Assembly (NCBI GenBank): GCA_002424305.1
Contig: DIQZ01000067.1
Span: 6,298-50,810 of the forward strand
Source: Firmicutes bacterium UBA5449
GTDB lineage: Bacteria > Bacillota > SHA-98 > UBA4971
Direction of reading: 5' to 3'
DNA length: 44,513 nt
Positions 33,034 through 41,534 of the stretch are shown here, piece by piece. The first letter of the stretch is position 1. Each line of letters opens with the position of its first letter. Made by a program: the position numbers and the translations under genes. The notes under the pieces were generated by a model. That model searched no databases and was not told the DNA's origin. It saw only the letters and a program-made list of their open reading frames with translations.

Positions 33034-33783
33034 ATGTCTGAACCGATTAAGTTCGAAATAGACAGGTCAGAATCAGGGACAGGTTCTGCTCCTGATTCTA
33101 CAAGAGAGCAACAACCACTTCATCCGTTGCTATCTACGTTGTTGCCTATCCTTCCTGCACTTGCGAAAATCCTAGGGCCAAATGCTGAGGTCGTGTTACA
33201 TGACTTGAGTGAACCTAATAATTGCATTGTCGGAATTGAGGGGAACATCACGGGTCGCAAAGTAGGCGGTCCAACTACGGACTTAGCTCTAAAGATGATT
33301 AGACAAGGTAATGTAGACCACATGCTCAATTACCGGGCCCGCACAGTGGATGGGCGCATTCTTCGTTCCTCAACCATCTTCCTAAGGGAAGAGTCAGGTG
33401 CCTTAGTAGGCGCGCTGTGTATAAACATAGATATTTCTCTTTGGCTTACAGCTCATAGTTTGGTATCAGGTTTTGTTGCAACTACCGACCTTGAGAAAGA
33501 GAAGAACCAGGATGATAGTACGGATTGCCTCGAGACTTTTGCTAGAGATATAGAAGAGCTAGTAAGGGTGATGGTTGATGAGGCTGTCGAATCCGTTGGA
33601 ATCCCAATGCCTCTTGCCCAAAAAGAAGACAAGATGAGAGTAGTAAAGATGCTTGATAAGAATGGTGTGTTTCTCGTAAAAGGTTCTGTCGATTATGTTG
33701 CTCACATCTTGGGTATTTCTCGATACACGGTATATAACTACCTTGATGAAACCCGCGTCACAAAACAAACGAATACAATGTGA
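33034..33783 (+). CDS. YheO/DauR-like transcriptional regulator (PAS plus HTH)
   Basis: 249-aa regulator with an N-terminal YheO-type PAS domain (about residues 30-140: HPLLSTLLPILPALAKILG, EVVLHDLSEP, GALCINIDIS) and a C-terminal HTH_22 domain (KMLDKNGVFLVKGSVDYVAH, then LGISRYTVYNYLDE). DauR in Pseudomonas, of this family, controls D-arginine use, so an amino-acid or organic-acid ligand is plausible. ATG at 33034 is chosen because a TTGACA/TATGAT promoter and GGGGAGGT lie directly before it; a longer reading from 32926 would start upstream of the promoter. It lies between the symporter and the DapA-family gene. Confidence 0.85.
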   Translation: MSEPIKFEIDRSESGTGSAPDSTREQQPLHPLLSTLLPILPALAKILGPNAEVVLHDLSEPNNCIVGIEGNITGRKVGGPTTDLALKMIRQGNVDHMLNYRARTVDGRILRSSTIFLREESGALVGALCINIDISLWLTAHSLVSGFVATTDLEKEKNQDDSTDCLETFARDIEELVRVMVDEAVESVGIPMPLAQKEDKMRVVKMLDKNGVFLVKGSVDYVAHILGISRYTVYNYLDETRVTKQTNTM

Positions 33784-33841
33784 AACCTGTTCAAGATGCT
33801 ATCGTACTTTCGGTTAGATTTGCTTGGAGGTGTCTCAAAGT

Positions 33842-33878
33842 GAGTCGTTTGTTTACTCAGTAAACTAGGAAGCGACTC
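33842..33878. repeat. Nested inverted repeat between regulator and dapA-like gene
   Basis: Outer arms GAGTCG (33842-33847) and CGACTC (33873-33878) enclose an inner perfect palindrome GTTTACT-C-AGTAAAC (33851-33865). No U-tract follows, so it may be an operator rather than a terminator, although a weak terminator for the regulator gene is possible. Confidence 0.55.
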
Positions 33879-34022
33879 TTCTCCCTGAGCTTCCAAAATA
33901 GAACTAACACAGTTGCTGTCTTTCCACATCATGATGCTAGATGGTGGTAATAACACATAGCGTGAGTCAAGCTCGATGATCCATTCGCAGTAGTGGCTGA
34001 ATTAACAAAAGGAGGCTCTATT

Positions 34023-34907
34023 ATGCAGAAAGAATTCAGAGGGATAATCACAGCACTTATTACTCCGTTTGATGTAGATGGGAGCGTAGACGAAAGCGGT
34101 CTTAGAACCCTGCTAACACGTCAAGTGGAGGCGGGAGTCCATGGAGTAGCGGTAGTAGCTGGAAGTGGGGAGTTCGTTAATCTTTCAGATGATGAGCGTC
34201 GTCAGGTTCTTGAAATTAGTGTTGAAGAAGTTGCAGGTCGTATTCCGGTGATTATGGGCGTTCTTTCCCCCGATACCAGAAGCGCAGTAGCCTTGGGTAA
34301 GGAATCCGAGAGACTGGGAGCAGATGCATTATTGCTTCTATCTCCATACTACAACAAGCCTTCAGTACCAGGCTTGATCAATCACTTCAGAAGTGTAGCC
34401 GAAGCCACAGATTTACCCATTATTGCATACAACAACCCGGGCCGAACCGGGATCAATTTGACTCCCAGCCTTCCCGAGTTAGCCAAAATTCCCGGGGTCG
34501 TTGCTGTTAAGGAGTGTAATCGAGAGCTTGCTACTCTCTCTGACACCATAGCTGCATTAGGTGACAAGCTGGATATTCTAAGTGGTGAGGATGACTTGCT
34601 TTATCCCAGCTTTGAGCTAGGGGTTAAGGGTGCCATCTTGACTACTTCCAACGTGGCTCCATCCCATTGGGTGCGCATGTATGACGCCATAGTAAAGGGC
34701 GATCATGCTACTGCAAAAGCCATACACTACGAGATGATGCCTTATATCAACGCAGTGTATGTGGCTAACCACCCTGCTTCAATTAAGAAGTCACTTTCAA
34801 TGATGGGGCTTCCTGCCGGTTTAACACGAGCACCGCTGGCCTCTCCCACCCCTGAGCAGGAAAAACGCATCAAAGAATTGATTGAGTCCATGAAGTTAAC
34901 TGCATAA
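34023..34907 (+). CDS. DapA/NAL family Schiff-base aldolase or lyase
   Basis: 294-aa TIM-barrel enzyme of the dihydrodipicolinate synthase/N-acetylneuraminate lyase superfamily. The Schiff-base Lys163 is in VVAVKECNRE, catalytic Tyr136 in IAYNNPGRTG, and the conserved SPYYNKPS segment is near residues 107-114. ATG at 34023 has AGGAGG about 9 nt upstream. It may be a true DapA of lysine synthesis, but its place directly ahead of a TTT transporter and a hydroxyacid dehydrogenase, away from other lysine genes, suggests a catabolic 2-keto acid aldolase (for example of a keto-deoxy sugar acid). That reassignment is inference. Confidence 0.85.
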   Translation: MQKEFRGIITALITPFDVDGSVDESGLRTLLTRQVEAGVHGVAVVAGSGEFVNLSDDERRQVLEISVEEVAGRIPVIMGVLSPDTRSAVALGKESERLGADALLLLSPYYNKPSVPGLINHFRSVAEATDLPIIAYNNPGRTGINLTPSLPELAKIPGVVAVKECNRELATLSDTIAALGDKLDILSGEDDLLYPSFELGVKGAILTTSNVAPSHWVRMYDAIVKGDHATAKAIHYEMMPYINAVYVANHPASIKKSLSMMGLPAGLTRAPLASPTPEQEKRIKELIESMKLTA

Positions 34908-35018
34908 AACCGTTCTAATGCTAGAGACATGTTCTCTTTGCGTATTCCAGGCTAGTCATTTAGAGGCAGGTCAAGCCATCTAAGTGCTAGGTCGTAGGGG
35001 AGCGGGGGGTGTTGTCTG

Positions 35019-35046
35019 TTGACATCTCCCGTTAGTCCCAGATCAT
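35019..35046 (+). promoter_or_regulatory. Candidate promoter of the tct cluster
   Basis: Consensus -35 TTGACA (35019-35024) with GATCAT (35041-35046) 16 bp downstream as a 4-of-6 match to -10. The -10 lies inside the first copy of the 18-bp repeat, so a protein bound there would block the promoter. Confidence 0.4.
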
Positions 35047-35072
35047 TTGGTCATCCCAGATCATTTGGTCAT
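35037..35072 (+). repeat. Tandem 18-bp duplication upstream of tctB
   Basis: CCCAGATCATTTGGTCAT occurs twice in direct succession (35037-35054 and 35055-35072). Each copy holds an imperfect inverted repeat, GATCA-TT-TGGTC, so the element looks like a double operator. It lies about 57-92 bp upstream of the tctB start. Confidence 0.8.
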
Positions 35073-35128
35073 CACGGGAATTGACGGCAAGCAAGTTCTC
35101 GTAGTAACCAACAAGGAGGCAGAGACTA

Positions 35129-35620
35129 TTGACTAACGATGCAAAAGCACGGGATCGCAAACTAGCCCTGGTCACCGCGTGCATAAGTATTGGACTAATA
35201 GTTACGTCGTTTTCGTATCCAGCACAATCATCAGGTTTCCCAAGGATCTTATCAGTAACCCTACTGGGTCTATCGCTGTTGCTATTGTGGAATCAGCGAA
35301 GTGTGCCGAAACCTGATGTTGAGGATAGTAAGGAGCCACCAGTGACTGTTGAAGATGCCCAGGCAACCAGCGGGAATGGACAAGCAATATGGAAGAGTAG
35401 AGCCTTCTGGATGTTCATAGGGACTCTCATATATGCCGGAGCAATTAGCATACTAGGCTTCTTTACGGCCAGTTTCTTATACTTGCTCATAGCCACGTTG
35501 TTTCTCGGTCAGCGTAAGCCGATCGTGGTAACACTATTCCCTATTGGGCTTTGTGCGTTGCTTTACCTTCTGTTCCGTGTCGTTCTTCGAGTAGCTATCC
35601 CAAGTGGGTTCTTCATGTAG
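35129..35620 (+). CDS. tctB: Tripartite tricarboxylate transporter small membrane subunit TctB
   Basis: 163-aa membrane protein with four hydrophobic segments: about 13-29, 37-53, and two between about 90 and 160. It has the TctB pattern YPAQSSGFPRILSVTLLGLS. TctB partners the large permease TctA in TTT systems, which use a periplasmic or lipid-anchored binding protein TctC to import carboxylates. TTG start with AAGGAGG 9 nt upstream. tctA follows after 89 bp. The ring of transport genes is interrupted later by a dehydrogenase gene. Confidence 0.85.
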   Translation: MTNDAKARDRKLALVTACISIGLIVTSFSYPAQSSGFPRILSVTLLGLSLLLLWNQRSVPKPDVEDSKEPPVTVEDAQATSGNGQAIWKSRAFWMFIGTLIYAGAISILGFFTASFLYLLIATLFLGQRKPIVVTLFPIGLCALLYLLFRVVLRVAIPSGFFM

Positions 35621-35709
35621 TATAGAGTAATGGTTCTGCTATAGGTACGAGAAGATGAGATGATTTCCCACAACTCAACTTGCTTGGGCTTAAAGGAAGG
35701 GATGTTTTT

Positions 35710-37218
35710 ATGGGTGGAATCTGGTCCGGATTTCTCGCAGCACTACAATGGGACATGATGTTGTTCACTTTGATTGGGGTCGTCGCTGGTGTCACAATAG
35801 GTGCGCTACCAGGGCTTACTAGTACGATGGGTGTAGCTCTTCTTATTCCGCTTACCTTCGGGATGCGTCCAGAAGTAGGTCTCGCCATGCTCGGAGGAAT
35901 TTACTGCGCCTCTACATATGGTGGTGCTATCACTGCCATTCTGATAAATATTCCTGGGACACCTTCTGCTTGTGCAACTGTATTAGATGGCTACCCGCTG
36001 GCCAGGAAAGGTGAGGCTACTCGGGCTATCTCCGTTGCGACAATTGTCTCCTGCTTGGGCGGGTTGTTTAGTACGGTTTGCCTCCTGTTCCTTGCTCCAC
36101 CGCTTGCTCAGTTGTCACTTCGGTTTGGAGCACCGGAATATTTCTTGCTGGCGGTATTCGGGATCACAATCATCGTTTCGCTTTCTGAGGAAGGCCTTGA
36201 AAAAGGGCTAATTTCAGGAGTCTTGGGCCTTTTGCTAAGTGTAGTGGGCATGCATCCGTTAACAGGCTATCTAAGGTTCACTTTCGGACAGTCGTTCCTG
36301 TTTGACGGGGTTCCACTTGTAGTAGCCTTAATCGGTCTTTTCTCTATTCCTGAAGTCCTTGAACTGGTTTCAAGTGAATCTTCCCAGTCAGTAGAAGTGG
36401 TAGGGACATACACAGGAAGGCCACTTCAGCACCTTAAGGAGGCCTTGACTCTCAAATGGTTGATTTTGAGATCAAGCATTATTGGAGTCATTATCGGCAT
36501 TATTCCCGGAGCAGGAACAGATATTGCAGCCTTCCTGGCTTACAACGAAGCCAGAAGAGCCTCGAAGACTCCGGACGAGTTTGGAAAAGGTGCCATTGAG
36601 GGTGTAGCCGCTGCCGAATGTGCAAATAATGCGGTAACCGGAGGAAGTCTAATTCCATTGTTGACTCTGGGAGTCCCAGGCAATGCTGTTAGTGCCATAT
36701 TTCTGGGCGGACTACTAATCCATGGATTACGTCCTGGTGCTGCTTTGTTTGCTGAGAATGCGACTATCACGTACGGCTTCATATTCAGCCTTTTCCTCTC
36801 CAACATATTGTTTGTTCCTGTAGGATTCATCATGGCCCGCTATGCTACTAGAATACTACGTACACCACGCTCGGTTCTTGCACCGGCTATCGTAGTCTTA
36901 GCTGTTATTGGCTCCCTCGCGATACGAGGATTGGCTGTTGATGTTTTCCTAATGCTTGGGATGGGCTTGCTAGGGTGCATAATGAAGTACAATGGCATGC
37001 CGGCTGCACCTATGGTACTCGGCCTTGTTCTAGGAACAATGGCTGAAGGCGAACTTGCACGGGCCCTGGCTATTGTGCGAGGAGATGTTTTGGCATTTTT
37101 GCTTCAGCTGGTTACTCGTCCGATTTGTATTGTTGTCCTAGCACTATGTGTGCTTTCCATATGGCAAGGAATATCCAATCAAGCAAAGCGGAAGAGAAGT
37201 GTGGGTCAAGAGGCCTAG
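35710..37218 (+). CDS. tctA: Tripartite tricarboxylate transporter permease TctA
   Basis: 502-aa polytopic membrane protein, standard TctA length. Family motifs: GALPGLTSTMGVALLIPLTF, GGIYCASTYGGAITAILINI, IPGTPSACATVLDGYPLA, IIGIIPGAGTDIAAFLAY and ECANNAVTGGSLIPLLTLG, with GVPGNAVSAIFLGGL. ATG at 35710 is preferred over 35680 because AAAGGAAGG lies 9 nt upstream. It forms the transport channel with TctB and receives substrate from TctC. The downstream dehydrogenase follows after 46 bp, so the group is likely one transcript. Confidence 0.93.
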   Translation: MGGIWSGFLAALQWDMMLFTLIGVVAGVTIGALPGLTSTMGVALLIPLTFGMRPEVGLAMLGGIYCASTYGGAITAILINIPGTPSACATVLDGYPLARKGEATRAISVATIVSCLGGLFSTVCLLFLAPPLAQLSLRFGAPEYFLLAVFGITIIVSLSEEGLEKGLISGVLGLLLSVVGMHPLTGYLRFTFGQSFLFDGVPLVVALIGLFSIPEVLELVSSESSQSVEVVGTYTGRPLQHLKEALTLKWLILRSSIIGVIIGIIPGAGTDIAAFLAYNEARRASKTPDEFGKGAIEGVAAAECANNAVTGGSLIPLLTLGVPGNAVSAIFLGGLLIHGLRPGAALFAENATITYGFIFSLFLSNILFVPVGFIMARYATRILRTPRSVLAPAIVVLAVIGSLAIRGLAVDVFLMLGMGLLGCIMKYNGMPAAPMVLGLVLGTMAEGELARALAIVRGDVLAFLLQLVTRPICIVVLALCVLSIWQGISNQAKRKRSVGQEA

Positions 37219-37264
37219 CTAATAGGTTCATTACAGTTGGTTAGATAGAAGGAGGTGTCTCCTA

Positions 37265-38278
37265 GTGTCACATAATCCATATCGTGTTGCTGTGACTTCA
37301 TCATCGGATTTTCCGGTAAGAATTGATATTGCTGAAAAAGCGCTAAGTGGCATCGCCCAAGTTGTCAATGAGGACATGCCATTCCGTTCGCTCTCTCCCG
37401 AAGAGGAAGCACAATACGGAGAACGCTTAGCAGACTATGACGGACTTCTTGTGCGCGCCGGTGTCTTCTCAGAAGGAGTTCTTAAGAGACTCAAATCAGT
37501 GAAAGTAATCGCGGTACATGGTGCAGGGGTTGACCAGGTGGATGTCGCTTGCGCTGAACGACTGGGGATCCATGTCGCTAATGCTCCCGGATGCAATGCA
37601 AACGCTGTTGTAGAGCTTACCATGGGGCTAATGATAGACCTGGTTAGAAGGATCAGCTCGTCTGCTGTCCGTGTGAGCCGGGACAAGGAGTGGGGAGAGG
37701 CTAGATATCTTGGATCGGAGTTGTCTGGACGCACCCTGGGCTTAGTTGGATTCGGAAGAATTGCCAGGGGGGTCGCGACTCGGGCTCAAGCCTTTAGTAT
37801 GAAAGTATCCGCCGTTGATCCGTATGTGTCTGCTGAACAGATGGCTAGTGAAGAAGTCAGGTGCTACTCAAATCTTGAAGATCTTCTTTCTGCCTCGGAT
37901 ATCGTTTCGCTACATATTCCGGCGGTACCCGAAACCCACCACTTAATTAATGAGAATCGTATTGAGGTAATGCGCCAGGGGGCTCTACTCGTCAATACCG
38001 CAAGAGGCACACTGGTAGATGAAAAGGCGTTATACAAAGCACTCAATTCTGGGCATCTAGGTGGGGCTGCCTTGGATGTTCTCGAAGAGGAACCTCCAGG
38101 TTCAGCTAACCCGCTTATGGCTCTGGATTCTGTTATCGTTACCCCACATCTTGGAGGCTCGACCCGGGAAGCGTTGGCAGCCATTGCCCAGGTTGCAAGT
38201 GAGCAAATTCGTAGTGTCTTAGAAGGGGAGGTGCCTAAGTACGCTGTAAATTGTCCAGTACCTAACAGAGCTCAATAG
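37265..38278 (+). CDS. D-isomer specific 2-hydroxyacid dehydrogenase
   Basis: 337-aa NAD(P)-dependent dehydrogenase. The Rossmann signature GLVGFGRIARGVA sits near residue 158; catalytic Arg in NTARGTLVDEKALY, Glu in DVLEEEPPG and His in TPHLGGSTREAL are all present. It resembles the catalytic part of SerA but lacks an ACT regulatory domain, so it may act on another 2-hydroxyacid or glyoxylate-type substrate. GTG start with AGGAGGTG upstream. It lies between tctA and tctC, which implies that it processes the imported compound. Confidence 0.9.
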   Translation: MSHNPYRVAVTSSSDFPVRIDIAEKALSGIAQVVNEDMPFRSLSPEEEAQYGERLADYDGLLVRAGVFSEGVLKRLKSVKVIAVHGAGVDQVDVACAERLGIHVANAPGCNANAVVELTMGLMIDLVRRISSSAVRVSRDKEWGEARYLGSELSGRTLGLVGFGRIARGVATRAQAFSMKVSAVDPYVSAEQMASEEVRCYSNLEDLLSASDIVSLHIPAVPETHHLINENRIEVMRQGALLVNTARGTLVDEKALYKALNSGHLGGAALDVLEEEPPGSANPLMALDSVIVTPHLGGSTREALAAIAQVASEQIRSVLEGEVPKYAVNCPVPNRAQ

Positions 38279-38305
38279 ACCTTGCATAAGAAGGAGATGA
38301 ATTCA

Positions 38306-39313
38306 ATGACAAAGAAACTGATGTCGAATCATGGTAGACTCTCTATGCAGTCCGTAGTTAGGTTAATGCTGTGTCTGACGGTAATGGTAACGCTCGTGCT
38401 AAGTATAGGGGTTCAAGCTTCAAACTATCCCAATAAGCCGGTCATAATGATTGTATCTTACGCTGCAGGTGGAGGAACTGACGTAGCAGCTAGGACAGTT
38501 GCAAAGTATGCTGAGAAGTATCTTGGCCAACCAATAATAGTCGAGAACAGGACAGGAGCCGGCGGACAGATAGGCTTCACAGCCCTGGCAAAATCCAAGG
38601 CTGATGGATATACAATTGGTCTTATTAATGTCCCTGCCATTAACCTCATAGCCGCCATAAGGTCAGGCGTCACATACAAGATGGCAGATTTCGAACCCAT
38701 TGCCAACGTTGTTCTGGATCCGATGGTCCTGGCTGTAAAGGCAGATAGCAAGTTCGAGACCATGGCTGATCTAGTAGAATATGCACGCGATAACCCGGGG
38801 AAAGTTGTGATTGGCTATGACGGGCCGCAGACAAACAACCACCTGCAGACCATAGTCATGGAACAGGTGCTAGGTATTGAACTCACCCAGGTACCCTATA
38901 CCGGTGCGGCACCTTCCATTGTCGCAACTCTTGGAGGTCAAGTAGACGTTTCAATGCCTGCTGCAGGCGAAGCACTTCAGTATGTTGAAAACGGACAGAT
39001 GAGGGTTCTCGCTGTGTTCTGGCCTACAAGGTTCGCCGGGCTACCTGATTGCCCGACCTTTGAGGAAGCAACCGGACAGGCAATTGCCGCAGTTGGCGCC
39101 TCGAGCCGAGGAATTGGAGCACCTGTTGGCATGCCTAGAGACCGGTTTGAGAAACTACAGGATGCTTTTGCAAAGGCAATTGCCGACCCAGAGTTTGTGG
39201 AAAAGGCTGAGCAAATTGGCCTGCCGCTACAATACCTTAACGGTCCGGATTTTGCCAAGCTTATAGAAGAGACAGAAGCTAACCTTCAACAGTATGTTGA
39301 TATAATGAAGTAG
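38306..39313 (+). CDS. tctC: Tripartite tricarboxylate transporter binding protein TctC (Bug family)
   Basis: 335-aa extracytoplasmic solute receptor. A signal peptide is visible at about residues 1-34 (hydrophobic core VVRLMLCLTVMVTLVLSIGV, cleavage after VQA). The mature part begins NYPNKPVIMIVSYAAGGGTD, typical of Bug/TctC proteins, and has VENRTGAGGQIGFTALAKSK. Bug proteins bind carboxylates such as citrate, glutarate or sugar acids; the ligand is not evident. ATG at 38306 has AAGGAG 9 nt upstream. It is the last gene of the rightward transport group. Confidence 0.92.
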   Translation: MTKKLMSNHGRLSMQSVVRLMLCLTVMVTLVLSIGVQASNYPNKPVIMIVSYAAGGGTDVAARTVAKYAEKYLGQPIIVENRTGAGGQIGFTALAKSKADGYTIGLINVPAINLIAAIRSGVTYKMADFEPIANVVLDPMVLAVKADSKFETMADLVEYARDNPGKVVIGYDGPQTNNHLQTIVMEQVLGIELTQVPYTGAAPSIVATLGGQVDVSMPAAGEALQYVENGQMRVLAVFWPTRFAGLPDCPTFEEATGQAIAAVGASSRGIGAPVGMPRDRFEKLQDAFAKAIADPEFVEKAEQIGLPLQYLNGPDFAKLIEETEANLQQYVDIMK

Positions 39314-39442
39314 TTGTATGGTAGTTCCTAAAATGTGCTTCGTCTATTGTTACTCGGATGGCGCACGCTATTGAGGGCGTAATCGTCCCTTGCGTACCGA
39401 TTGACGCGGGCGATGCAACATAGCTTACTGGATTAGGAAAGG

Positions 39443-39480
39443 AGACTCCCGGTTTCCATCATGATGGAGGCCGGGAGTCT
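39443..39480. terminator. Long hairpin between convergent tctC and dehydrogenase genes
   Basis: 19-nt arms 39443-39461 and 39462-39480 are complementary except for two positions that can form G-U pairs. The outer stem is AGACTCCCGG/CCGGGAGTCT and the centre is the palindrome TCCATCATGATGGA. No long U-tract follows, but its place between convergent genes fits a bidirectional terminator. Confidence 0.65.
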
Positions 39481-39600
39481 ATTAGTTTGCTTCAGCCGTT
39501 CTATATTGCTCTTTCTACGTTACTGTCAGTTAGGGACAAGCTAACACCGGTAAGACAGACCCTGGCAAGGTACGCTAACATACATCACTCAGCGTGTTCC

Positions 39601-40578
39601 CTACGCAGTTCTATTATTGACCTCATGATTAACAAGATATTCAGGAATTTCACCACTTAAGACCTTTATCAGATTCGAGGCGGCAGTACGCCCCATTCCT
39701 CGGACTGCTTCCTGGGTATGCGCTCCAATATGCGATGTCAGGACTATGTTGTCAAGGGTTTTGAGTAGGGAGTCCTTAAGCGGTTCATCTTCGTACACAT
39801 CCAGTCCTGCTCCATACAACCTCTTCTCTCTCAGTGCAACATATAGAGCCTTCTCATCGACCATTTCCCCTCGGGAGGTATTAATGAGGATAGCTGTTGG
39901 TTTGAACTGAGCCAACTCATTTTCTCCAATCAAATGATAGGTGTTTTCAGTCAAGGGTAGATGGAGGCTGATAATATCAGCGTTCTTCAGTAGCTCAGGT
40001 AGTGCTACATATGAAACGCCTATTTTGTTTGCCCAGGAATAGTCAGGCGCAATATCATGGGCAATTATTGACATCTCAAATTCTCTTGCTTTCGAAGCCA
40101 CTTGTCTGCCGATTTGACCGGTGCCGATAATGCCCAGTGTCTTTCCCTCAAGTTCAAAGCCCATGTATCTTCCCCATTCACCCCGTCGAATCTGACGGTC
40201 TGAATCAGAGACATGCCTTGCGACATCAAGCATTAATCCTAAAGCCAGCTCTGCCACTGCAGAATTGTTAACCCCTGGAGTATTAGTAACAACTATTCCT
40301 CGTTCGGTTGCAGATGTAAGGTCAATATTGTTTACACCTGCTCCGTACTTAGAAATAACCTTAAGCTTACGGGTATGTTGGAGAACCTCTTGGTCTATGT
40401 CGTCAAGCCCAACGATAATGCCGTCTGCATCTCTAATGAGTGGAATAATCTCGTCTTTCGTGAGCGGTCTCTGAAATGGATTGAAGACCAGCTCATAACC
40501 TGCTTCGTGCAAAAGAGCTATCGGTGTAGGATCAGTCTTTCCAAACGTACGTGGGGTAATTAGGATCTTATGACTCAA
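39601..40578 (-). CDS. Second D-isomer specific 2-hydroxyacid dehydrogenase
   Basis: 325-aa SerA-like dehydrogenase without an ACT domain. It shows GIIGTGQIGRQVASKA, catalytic Arg in NTSRGEMVDEKALY, Glu in DVYEDEPLKD and His in TSHIGAHTQEA. It is clearly different from the 337-aa paralogue across the terminator, so this is not a recent duplication. TTG start (MSHKILITPRTFGKTDP) with GAGGGGG upstream. Transcribed leftward, 42 bp downstream of the RpiR pseudogene, and so likely part of its unit. Substrate unknown. Confidence 0.9.
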   Translation of the reverse strand: MSHKILITPRTFGKTDPTPIALLHEAGYELVFNPFQRPLTKDEIIPLIRDADGIIVGLDDIDQEVLQHTRKLKVISKYGAGVNNIDLTSATERGIVVTNTPGVNNSAVAELALGLMLDVARHVSDSDRQIRRGEWGRYMGFELEGKTLGIIGTGQIGRQVASKAREFEMSIIAHDIAPDYSWANKIGVSYVALPELLKNADIISLHLPLTENTYHLIGENELAQFKPTAILINTSRGEMVDEKALYVALREKRLYGAGLDVYEDEPLKDSLLKTLDNIVLTSHIGAHTQEAVRGMGRTAASNLIKVLSGEIPEYLVNHEVNNRTA

Positions 40579-40620
40579 CTTGTGGACCCCCTCACTGGAA
40601 GCAAGATCAATGGAAATTGG

Positions 40621-41471
40621 CTAGAACCGCTTAAGCGTTATTGCCTCTCTTGTTAGCTTAATGTTCTCAACGGCTTTTTGCGGCTGGCGCAAGGAGACCC
40701 CGATAAATAAAGCATTAATTATCGACAACTGAGCAATACGTGACGAAGTGCTTTCCGTGCGATAGAAGGTCTCATTAGAAGCCGTGCACAATTTTATGTC
40801 AAGGACCTTGTCAATAGGTGATTTGGCATAGTGCGTAAGCCCGACAGTAGTTGCTCGTTTTGCTCTAGCCAGCTCTAAGGCTTCAATGATATCGCGACTG
40901 CTGCCAGAGTGAGAGATTCCAATTACAACATCGCCTTCTCAAGTAGAGAAGCAGCCATGACCTGCATATGAGTATCACTGTATGCGGCAACAGGTTTGCC
41001 GGTTTTCATGAACTTATGAGCTGCATCCATAGCAATGGAGCCTGAGCCTCCTACACCGTAGAAATGAATCTGTCTTGCGTTAAGAAGGGCATCCTCCGCC
41101 CGATTTAGGTCACGTACAGGCAAGACATTAAGGGTCGACTGCATTGCTTGAATATTGGAGGCAAACATTTTCTCTATGATGGATTCCATGTCGTCGCCTT
41201 CTTGAATCTGTTCATGGACTGTTTGCAGGGGTTGGACATTCTCTGATGCCAAGCTAATCTTCAAATCATGAAAACCACGAAACCCGATTTTCTTGCACAT
41301 CCGGACGATCGTTGCCTCGCTTACCCCTATCGCTTCTGCCAACTCGGTTATTGGTAAATTGATCACTTCTCGGGGGTGGGTGAGTATGTACTCGCCCACC
41401 TTTTGCTCAGATTGCCTGAAGGCGTGCCGTCCTTCCCGAATTTTTCCGAAAATTGAAGTTGTTTCGGGCAT
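40621..41471 (-). pseudogene. RpiR-family transcriptional regulator, frameshifted
   Basis: The first 182 codons read as an RpiR regulator: N-terminal HTH_6 (LAEAIGVSEATIVRMCKKIG) and the start of the SIS sugar-isomerase domain (HFYGVGGSGSIAMDAAHKF). The frame then stops at 40923, after LLEKAML. The following bases in another frame continue the SIS domain perfectly (GDVVIGISHSGSSRDIIEAL through ITLKRF, stop at 40621). Adding one A in the AA run near 40936-40937 restores a 283-aa protein of normal length. This is either a real inactivation or a sequencing/assembly error. RpiR proteins sense phosphosugars; it would control the neighbouring dehydrogenase and oxidoreductase genes. Confidence 0.85.
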
Positions 41472-41534
41472 AACATCACCTCATGTGAAACAAGGAACTT
41501 ACTACGGTATAAGAACAATCTTGAGTGCCTGTTT

